Positions 13,911-19,419 of a stretch of 19,419 nt of DNA are shown piece after piece (the stretch's first letter is position 1; each line of letters starts with the position of its first letter). Location of the stretch: assembly GCA_030615365.1 (NCBI GenBank), contig JAUWZM010000053.1, forward strand, positions 1-19,419. The letters are read 5' to 3'. The stretch comes from Candidatus Aerophobota bacterium (GTDB lineage: Bacteria; Aerophobota; Aerophobia; Aerophobales; B3-G15). The notes below the pieces were generated by a model. The model ran no database searches. It had not been told where the DNA came from and was given only the letters and a program-made list of their open reading frames with translations. Position numbers and translations under genes: made by a program.

Positions 13911-15296
13911 ATGCCTGGTAAGAAAATAGTGTGTCTCGGTGGAGGGTCTTTTTATTTTAGAGATATCCTTATTGATTTAGCGTTAAAAGAAGAGCTAAGG
14001 GGAAGCGAAGTTGTTCTTTATGATATTGATACCGAAAGGGCGGAGCTTATGGCAAAATGTGGGAAGCGTTTATCAGAGCTTGCAGGAATGGATTTTCAAG
14101 TCCATGCTGTTAAAACTCTTGCAGAAGCTATCGATGGAGCGGATTTTGCTATTGCTAATATTGGAGGTGCAGGAGGTGAGGGGGGTGGTTATTATGAATC
14201 TAAGATTCATAATCAGGATCTTCTTATCTCGGCTCGTTATGGAATCTTTCAAGTTGTAGGGGATACCGCTGGGCCAGCAGCTATGATGGCTGGATTTAGG
14301 AATATTCCTATTTATCTTAGTATTTGTCGTGAAATGGAGAAACGCTGTCCAAATGTTGTATTTATTAATCATGCTAATCCTATGGCTATTCTTTGCCGCG
14401 CAATGGATAAGTATTCAAATCTCCGAAGTATTATCGGTATATGTCATGGGGTTCAGGAAGGGATAAAATACATAGCTAAGATTCTTGAAATTTCTTCTGA
14501 TGAACTTGATACTATCTGGATTGGAACTAATCACTATTACTGGTTTACTGAAATTTATCGTAAAGGAAAAGACATTTATCCCGAACTTCGAAAACGAACA
14601 TCTTCTCTTAAACCTGACGAAGATAAAATATTGAGCACAAAATTATCCGAAATTTACGGATACCAAATTACTTATCCTGAGGATGACCATATTATTGAAT
14701 TTTATCCATTTCTTGCCCAGGTCAAAGATGGTGACCATTTACCGTACAAACTTGCCGATAGTTATTTTGGACCTAGTGTTACCGAGATCTATGCTCAACA
14801 TGGGCTTGGTGCTAAACTGGAAAAAACAATCGAGGAAAAGAAACTCGATAGAAAAACGATCCTTAAGGATTTCAATGATTTTCTAAATAAAGCCACTCTT
14901 CCTGAAAAAGGTAAAGACTATGTAGGAGGAGAGAATGTTGGTCGACTAATAGAAGCTATAGCAAAAGGAGAACGGCATATACATATTGTTAACATAGCCA
15001 ACAAAGGTGCTGTCCCGAATCTTCCCGATAGAGCAGTTTTAGAAATTGAAGGAGTTACTGACTCTCACGGCATACGGGGTATATATATGGGAGAGGCCCC
15101 TCTTGCGTTAGCAGGACTACTTCAAAAAATAATTGCCTGGCAAGAACTTGTAGTAGATGCGGGTATGAAGGGAGATAGGAGTCTTGCTCTTCAGGCTCTT
15201 ATGCTTGATGAAATGGCAATTCTTCCGGAAAAAGCAGAGACAATGCTTGAGGAGTTATTAGCTAACTCAAAAAGATTTCTTCCTCAATTTAAATGA
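13911..15296 (+). CDS. NAD-dependent glycosidase, glycoside hydrolase family 4
   Basis: A 461-residue GH4 enzyme, which cleaves glycosides by an oxidation-elimination route using NAD+ and Mn2+ rather than two carboxylates. The N-terminal Rossmann fold is clear (KKIVCLGGGSFYF, residues 4-16, then YDID with the adenine-binding Asp). The metal site is C178 and H208, in ICHGVQ and GTNHYYW. The tetrapeptide CHGV belongs to the CHxx groups of GH4 that act on unphosphorylated substrates such as alpha-glucosides, alpha-galactosides or uronides; enzymes for 6-phosphosugars carry CDMP or CN(V/I)P. This agrees with uptake by an ABC importer rather than a phosphotransferase system. AAGGAG (13898-13903) precedes the ATG. 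It lies between two inverted REP-like elements. The exact linkage cannot be read from sequence; CHG forms include uronidases. Confidence 0.92.
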   Translation: MPGKKIVCLGGGSFYFRDILIDLALKEELRGSEVVLYDIDTERAELMAKCGKRLSELAGMDFQVHAVKTLAEAIDGADFAIANIGGAGGEGGGYYESKIHNQDLLISARYGIFQVVGDTAGPAAMMAGFRNIPIYLSICREMEKRCPNVVFINHANPMAILCRAMDKYSNLRSIIGICHGVQEGIKYIAKILEISSDELDTIWIGTNHYYWFTEIYRKGKDIYPELRKRTSSLKPDEDKILSTKLSEIYGYQITYPEDDHIIEFYPFLAQVKDGDHLPYKLADSYFGPSVTEIYAQHGLGAKLEKTIEEKKLDRKTILKDFNDFLNKATLPEKGKDYVGGENVGRLIEAIAKGERHIHIVNIANKGAVPNLPDRAVLEIEGVTDSHGIRGIYMGEAPLALAGLLQKIIAWQELVVDAGMKGDRSLALQALMLDEMAILPEKAETMLEELLANSKRFLPQFK

Positions 15297-15462
15297 AGCC
15301 CTTATGCTAAATCTAAACTGTTGGAGAAATTATTTCGATATTTTTCAATCAATTTTTATAGGAAATTCATTCTATTAATTTTTAAAATAACTTTAAATTC
15401 GTAATGTTTGAATTAACAATGATTTATGTAGAAGAAGAAAATTAATCTCAAAATCACAGATA

Positions 15463-15523
15463 TCACATTTTAGGTAACCGCAATCATTTAGGTTGCGTTA
15501 AGGAAAGAAAAGCTATTGCATAC
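15463..15523 (+). repeat. REP-like hairpin element, right copy (inverted)
   Basis: Inverted copy of 13748-13805. The hairpin is kept despite substitutions: CGCAATC pairs with GGTTGCG through one U-G wobble over an ATTTA loop. The head reads GTAA instead of GTAG. The conserved arms (CTATTGCATAC at the outer end, TCACAT at the inner end) show that the repeat extends well beyond the hairpin. Confidence 0.6.
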
Positions 15524-15543
15524 AGGTTCAGATTCTACAGCTG

Positions 15544-15597
15544 CCAATTTTTTTTGTGCAAAAGTTGGTTGTAAAATCATAAAGATTTTATTTTTGA
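15544..15597 (+). terminator. Tandem hairpins with T-run in the leader of the first URO-D gene
   Basis: CCAATTTT (15544-15551) pairs with AAAA(G)TTGG (15560-15568) with one bulge. Next, TAAAATC (15572-15578) pairs perfectly with GATTTTA (15584-15590) and five T follow directly. The second stem has only one G-C pair, so it is weak. The T-run ends five bases before the ribosome site of the next gene, a place where a leader terminator or attenuator could act. Confidence 0.35.
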
Positions 15598-15612
15598 AGA
15601 TAAGGAACGAAA

Positions 15613-16566
15613 ATTACACCACGAGAAAAATTTATTGCTGCGCTCGAACGAAAGCCCTTGAGAGGTCGAGTCCCTCATTTCGAATTAGTTTTTTACCTCA
15701 CCATGGAGGCTTTTGGTAAAGTACATCCATTGCATCGAAGTTATTATCAATGGGGCCAAATGGATGAAAAAGAGCGTAACCTTCATCGTAATGATATGGC
15801 TGAAATTTATATTGCTACTGCTGAGAAATTCGAACATGATGCTATCTTTCTCCATCCCAATCCTAATACAGAAGAGGAAACTTTTCGACTTATCGATTTA
15901 ATCCGTGAAAAATCAGGAAATAAATATTTTCTGATGGTAGAGGGTGATGCCACCTACTCTGTTCCTTCGGGCTCGCAAATGATGGAGTTCTGCTGTCGAT
16001 TGCAGGATGAACCAAGAAAAATGAAAGAAGAAGCAAAGCAAAATGTTTATCTGGCATTAAAGCGAGCTGAGCAGCTTGCCAAGCATGATAAATTAGATGG
16101 TTTTGCTTTATGTAGCGACTATTGCTTAAATGCTGGACCATTTTTAAGTCCCGGACTTTTTTCTGAATTCGTGACTCCTTATTTAGTAAAGTTAATTCAA
16201 GGCTATCATAATATGGGTTTTTATACTATTAAACATACTGATGGCAATATTATGCCTATTCTTGACCAACTTGTGGAAGCCCATTCTTATGCACTGCATT
16301 CATTGGATCCGCAAGCAAATGTCGATATTGCTGAGGTGAAACGTCTTATTGGAAATAAAATCTGCTTGATTGGCAATGTGAATTCTGGATTATTACAGAC
16401 AGGCACTGATGAACAAGTCATCGAATCAGTACGCTATGCACTTCAAAATGGAATGCCAGGAGGTGGATATATCTTTTCTACTAGTAATTGCATTTATCCA
16501 GGCATGGAACTCTCTCGCTATGAGTTGATGCTCAATATCTGGCGAAAAGAGGGAAGCTATGAATAA
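15613..16566 (+). CDS. URO-D superfamily protein (putative methyltransferase-like), apparent ATT start
   Basis: A TIM-barrel protein of about 317 residues related to uroporphyrinogen decarboxylase and to corrinoid methyltransferases (MtaA/MtbA group). It lacks the MRQAGR signature of heme-pathway enzymes. The central motif is HTDGN (H208-D210) and a cysteine is present late in the barrel (C293 in TSNC), positions that recall the H-x-C...C zinc site of methyltransferases with Asp replacing the first Cys. The usual family start reads M-T-P-R-E-K/R-F; here the codons are ATT ACA CCA CGA GAA AAA TTT, with TAAGGA at 15601-15606 six bases before the ATT and an in-frame stop just upstream. The next canonical start, TTG at 15658, has no ribosome site and would remove 15 conserved residues. 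Hence ATT 15613 is proposed, or the start codon was mutated. Confidence 0.75.
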   Translation: MTPREKFIAALERKPLRGRVPHFELVFYLTMEAFGKVHPLHRSYYQWGQMDEKERNLHRNDMAEIYIATAEKFEHDAIFLHPNPNTEEETFRLIDLIREKSGNKYFLMVEGDATYSVPSGSQMMEFCCRLQDEPRKMKEEAKQNVYLALKRAEQLAKHDKLDGFALCSDYCLNAGPFLSPGLFSEFVTPYLVKLIQGYHNMGFYTIKHTDGNIMPILDQLVEAHSYALHSLDPQANVDIAEVKRLIGNKICLIGNVNSGLLQTGTDEQVIESVRYALQNGMPGGGYIFSTSNCIYPGMELSRYELMLNIWRKEGSYE

Positions 16567-16643
16567 AGGCAGGGAATGATTTTGACCGTAAGTTAAGAGT
16601 AATTTAGATAAAAGATTAAAGAGTTTGTTAGGAGATAATAGAA

Positions 16644-17750
16644 GTGAGTCAAAAAAAAGCTACTACGGTTAATCAACGAATTTCAACATATACTTATAAT
16701 GTAACTACAGAGAATTTTCTACGAGCAATTGAATTTAGACGTCCTGAATGGATTCCCTGTGCGGTAAGTATTATGCCAGCTACCTGGGTAAAATATAAAG
16801 AAAAAGTGGAAAAGATAGTCCTTGGACATCCAAAACTTTTCCCCCATTATAAAAAAGGCGATTTTAGAAAAGAAAAATTAACTCGAGCTTACCAAAAGGG
16901 CAGATGGAAGGATGTCTGGGGTATAGGGTGGGATAATATTAAAGAGGGTTTGGATTCTGCACCCATTGAGGAAGAGGCACCTTTAAGAAATTGGGAAAGT
17001 TTAGCAAATTATCAAGCTCCCGATCCTCTCTTATTTGATTGGTTTGGAGAGAAAATTGACTGGGGGAAAAGAAAAAATCAGCTTGAACAGGCCAAAAGAG
17101 AGAGAAACTTGGCCTCGGGTTCCTTGGTCCATGGTTTTATGTATATGTGGCTTTACTATCTGCGAGGATTTACCAATCTTATGATGGATATAGCTACGGA
17201 AGAGCCCAAATTAACCAAGTTAATTGAAATGGTCTTAGAATATAATTTAAAATTAGTGAATAAATGGATAGAGATTGGAATTGATATTATCATATTTGGA
17301 GATGATTTAGGACTTCAGAATTCCTTACCTATTAGTCCTGTCAACTGGCGAAAATACCTTAAGCCCTGTTACGTTAAAATATTTGGTGCTTGCCAAGATG
17401 CAGGAGTGTATGTTTACCTACACTCCGATGGTCATATTTTAGAGATTATAGATGATCTCATTGAATGTGGAGTGAGTATCGTCAATCCTCAAATTAGAGC
17501 TAATGGTTTAAAAGGATTAGAAAAAATCGCTAAGGGAAAGGTATGCATTCATTTAGATCTCGACCGTCAACTTTTCCCCTTTGCCATCCCAGCTGAGATT
17601 AAAAGCCATATTCAGGAGGCGGTGAAGAGGATGAGCTCAGAAAAGGGCGGTTTGATGATTAATGCTGAATGTGAGCCCGATGTTCCCTTGAGAAACATTG
17701 AAACAATTTGCCAGGCTCTCGAAGAGATAGGCGGTGGACCATTTATGTGA
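16644..17750 (+). CDS. URO-D superfamily protein (putative methyltransferase-like), paralog 2
   Basis: A 368-residue URO-D-fold protein. After an extended N-terminus of about 20 residues it has the family opening TTENFLRAIEFRRPEWIPC (about 21-39). The central strand carries HSDGH (H260, D262) and the end of the barrel carries ECEPD with C343, the same pattern as in the preceding gene. The heme-type MRQAGR motif is missing, so it is unlikely to make heme. A plausible role is methyl transfer from a methylated compound to a corrinoid protein or another acceptor, but no corrinoid protein is encoded in the window. Translation starts at GTG with AGGAG (16630-16634) nine bases upstream. It lies 77 bp after the previous paralog and probably shares its transcript. 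Confidence 0.83.
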   Translation: MSQKKATTVNQRISTYTYNVTTENFLRAIEFRRPEWIPCAVSIMPATWVKYKEKVEKIVLGHPKLFPHYKKGDFRKEKLTRAYQKGRWKDVWGIGWDNIKEGLDSAPIEEEAPLRNWESLANYQAPDPLLFDWFGEKIDWGKRKNQLEQAKRERNLASGSLVHGFMYMWLYYLRGFTNLMMDIATEEPKLTKLIEMVLEYNLKLVNKWIEIGIDIIIFGDDLGLQNSLPISPVNWRKYLKPCYVKIFGACQDAGVYVYLHSDGHILEIIDDLIECGVSIVNPQIRANGLKGLEKIAKGKVCIHLDLDRQLFPFAIPAEIKSHIQEAVKRMSSEKGGLMINAECEPDVPLRNIETICQALEEIGGGPFM

Positions 17751-17897
17751 GTTTCAAAATTTGAAAAAGAATGGAAGAGAAGACAAATACTATTTTATTT
17801 ATTCTCAAACTGATTTAGTTTTCGCTCTTTGTCATAGGTTTTTTCAAGAGAGAGAAGGTTCACTTAGCAAATTTTCCTTTTAATCCATATTTAGAGC

Positions 17898-17920
17898 AGA
17901 TTTAAAGTCGACTTTGGTCT
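17898..17920. promoter_or_regulatory. Dyad-symmetric site in the leader of URO-D paralog 3
   Basis: AAAGTCGACTTT (17904-17915) is a perfect 12-bp palindrome centred on CG, and flanking AGA (17898-17900) and TCT (17918-17920) extend the dyad to 23 bp. A CG centre is typical of LacI-family operators, though the sequence differs from 5916-5929. It lies 62 bp before the start codon. Confidence 0.35.
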
Positions 17921-17981
17921 AAAAAATGTCAAAGCACAATGATTATACCGTTAATAATTAAATAGAGGGAAGAGGTGAAGA

Positions 17982-19172
17982 ATGGAGAGAAAATATAGTT
18001 CTCGAGAAAGAATACTCACAGCATTAGAGAACGGGAAAAGCGATTACATACCTTGTTGCTTTATGATCTTTAGCGCCCTGGCAGAAGAATGTAAGGATCA
18101 GTTTGAGTTTATAGAAAGGCAATTGGAATTAGGTTTAGATGCTAAGGTTGAACTACCCGAACTTCCATTTCGTTTTCATCCAGAAGTAAAGGTAAGAGGA
18201 TGGAAGGAAAAAAAAGAGAGTGGGGATCTTCTCCACAAAGAATATCAAACACCTTATGGAAAACTCTCCTCTATTGTTAAAAAAACAGAGGATTGGCCCT
18301 ATGGTGATTCGGTTCCTCTTTTTAATGATTATCTTGCCCCTCGTTCTAAAAAGTTTCTTATAGAAAAAAAGGAAGATTTAGAACCTCTTAGGTATCTTTT
18401 CGCCAAACCTGTAGCTGATGATATTTCTGCTTTTCGTCAAAAGGTAAGCAAACTTAAGAGATATGCTGTGAACAAGGGCCTTTTGGTTTCTGGAGGTTGG
18501 ACATATCTTGGTTCAGAAAAAGGGATAGATATGGACGGTGGTACTATGGGAGCAGATGCAATGATGTGGCTTTATGGAATGGAAAAAGCGCTCTTAGGAG
18601 TGATGGATGAGCCAGAAATTATACAAGAGCTTATTCAGATAATATCTGAATGGAACATAAAAAGAATGGAAATTTATCTTGAAGAAGGTATAGATTTACT
18701 GATTAGACGTGCCTGGTATGAAAGTGCAGATCTTTGGTCCCCTTCTCTTTATCACAAATTTATTTTTCCTGTTCTTAAAAAAGAGATAGAACTTGTGCAT
18801 CAAGCTGGGGTAAAATTTGGTTATATAATGACAAGTGGTGTAATGCCTTTATTAGATGATTTTTTGCAATTGGGCATAGATGTTCTCATTGGCGTTGACC
18901 CTCTCCAGGGGAAAGGAACCGATCTTAAACTTCTTAAAAAAAGATTAAATGAGAAAATATGCCTTTGGGGAGGAATCAATGGATTTTTAACTATTGAAAA
19001 AGGCACAAGGGAGGAAGTAGAAGAAGCAGTTGAAGAAAGCATCTCTATTCTTGGTCCCAAAGGCTTTATTCTTTCACCAGTGGATAATGTTAGAGAGAGT
19101 TCGGAACTTAGCTGGAATAATATAAAAACAATGATTGACACCTGGAAAAGGAAATTAGGCGAAATGAAATAA
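17982..19172 (+). CDS. URO-D superfamily protein, divergent paralog 3
   Basis: A 396-residue URO-D-fold protein, the longest and most divergent of the set. It begins with the family pattern SSRERILTALENGKSDYIPCCF (residues 6-27) and ends with the GFILSPVDNV strand and a C-terminal helix. The H-x-D-G motif of its neighbours is replaced by MTSG (M283-G286), and no late cysteine is present at the ILSPVDN position, so the probable metal or catalytic site of the two upstream paralogs is not conserved. MRQAGR is also missing. It may bind another substrate or act without metal. A rich acidic helical segment follows GGING (about 325-350). AGAGGTGA (17971-17978) precedes the ATG. The 231-bp gap before it, with a dyad at 17898-17920, suggests separate control. 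Confidence 0.8.
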   Translation: MERKYSSRERILTALENGKSDYIPCCFMIFSALAEECKDQFEFIERQLELGLDAKVELPELPFRFHPEVKVRGWKEKKESGDLLHKEYQTPYGKLSSIVKKTEDWPYGDSVPLFNDYLAPRSKKFLIEKKEDLEPLRYLFAKPVADDISAFRQKVSKLKRYAVNKGLLVSGGWTYLGSEKGIDMDGGTMGADAMMWLYGMEKALLGVMDEPEIIQELIQIISEWNIKRMEIYLEEGIDLLIRRAWYESADLWSPSLYHKFIFPVLKKEIELVHQAGVKFGYIMTSGVMPLLDDFLQLGIDVLIGVDPLQGKGTDLKLLKKRLNEKICLWGGINGFLTIEKGTREEVEEAVEESISILGPKGFILSPVDNVRESSELSWNNIKTMIDTWKRKLGEMK

Positions 19173-19232
19173 ACGATGAGTAAAAAATACAAGGAGAGGA
19201 ATTCTTGAACTACCTCTTAAATAAAGGTTACT

Positions 19233-19246
19233 ATTCAGCCACGAAT
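19233..19246. repeat. Solo AGCCACRRAT-type half-repeat
   Basis: ATTCAGCCACGAAT differs at two positions from ATTCAGCCACAGAT, the reverse complement of the right arm at 375-388. No partner arm is seen nearby, so this is a solo remnant or its other arm lies beyond the window. Confidence 0.3.
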
Positions 19247-19259
19247 TATTGCAAATAAT

Positions 19260-19293
19260 ATTGGTAAGGATAAAAAATAAGGTAATGTCAAAA
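19260..19293. repeat. Short form of the segment at 13681-13743
   Basis: ATTGGTAAGGAT and GTAATGTCAAAA recur here with a 10-bp spacer. TTGCAA also occurs upstream (19249-19254). The rest of the region up to the window end is AT-rich without a supported gene; a GAGGTAAGGA near the last bases may be the ribosome site of a gene outside the window. Confidence 0.45.
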
Positions 19294-19419
19294 GTTTTAT
19301 GGTAAATATGAAAGATAAATGCAAGAAATTAGTAAGGTAAAAAATAGAATTTTTCTTATGATCGTTTTTTGAAAATAAGGTTTTGGTAGTTAATAGAGCT
19401 TGATATCGAGGTAAGGAAA

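Larger units (their letters stand above)
15297..15612. other. Intergenic region between GH4 and the URO-D array
   Basis: This 316-bp gap contains no supported gene. The first 165 bp are very AT-rich and featureless. Then follow the right REP-like copy (15463-15523) and two hairpins (15544-15590) ending in a T-run just before a Shine-Dalgarno. A 67-codon open frame here has no protein-like features and overlaps these elements. Confidence 0.45.

Noticed and set aside
15516..15719. 67-codon open frame before the first URO-D gene
   Set aside because: It overlaps the REP-like element, the hairpins and the start of the real gene in another frame, and its translation is not protein-like.
17752..17766. 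Perfect dyad TTTCAAA-A-TTTGAAA just after URO-D paralog 2
   Set aside because: The one-base centre cannot form a hairpin loop without losing pairs, and AT-only dyads of this size are common in such DNA.
1..19419. Search for CRISPR arrays, tRNA or rRNA genes, transposases, defence genes or phage genes
   Set aside because: No regularly spaced repeats, cloverleaf-like segments or recognisable mobile or defence proteins were seen; the dispersed repeats found are intergenic and non-coding.

Overview
The window is an AT-rich (roughly 40% G+C by eye) stretch of a bacterial chromosome. Every supported gene lies on the + strand, most with a clear Shine-Dalgarno sequence. The content fits an uncultivated, probably anaerobic, saccharolytic bacterium: a complete glycoside-uptake and degradation locus plus an array of uroporphyrinogen-decarboxylase-like (URO-D superfamily) proteins, a combination known from anaerobic candidate phyla. 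The sugar-binding protein has a signal peptide but no lipobox cysteine, which fits a diderm cell better than a monoderm one. I cannot name the phylum from this sequence alone.

Layout. 1-192: C-terminal end of a URO-D-like protein. 193-421: intergenic DNA with a degenerate inverted repeat. 422-5625: a three-gene operon with a GH78 alpha-L-rhamnosidase, an amidohydrolase-fold protein and a nucleoside hydrolase, closed by a hairpin with a T-run. 5669-7045: a LacI-type regulator behind a near-consensus sigma70 promoter with a CG-centred candidate operator just downstream of the -10 box. 7327-11695: a glucosamine-6-phosphate-deaminase-like protein, a tiny coupled ORF, two ABC sugar permeases and a periplasmic sugar-binding protein, followed by a 34-bp palindrome. 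11846-13552: a GH2-family protein. 13911-15296: a GH4 NAD-dependent glycosidase with its own promoter. 15613-19172: three URO-D-like paralogs, the first apparently starting at an ATT codon.

How the genes may work together (inference). The ABC system imports an oligosaccharide or plant-type glycoside; its ATPase is not encoded here and is presumably shared. GH78 removes terminal rhamnose. GH4, with a CHGV motif typical of enzymes on unphosphorylated sugars, and the GH2 protein would attack other linkages. The deaminase-like, amidohydrolase and nucleoside-hydrolase-like proteins may process the released sugars or aglycone. The URO-D paralogs lack the heme-pathway signature; two carry an H-x-D-G motif and a late cysteine, so they may be methyltransferase-like enzymes acting on a methylated aglycone.

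Most unusual points: two enzymes with substitutions at positions expected to be catalytic (Asp to His in the deaminase-like protein, Glu to Thr in the GH2 protein); a URO-D gene whose natural start codon reads ATT; a pair of inverted REP-like hairpin elements bracketing the GH4 gene; and a 46-bp intergenic repeat found twice that matches no RNA or mobile element I know.
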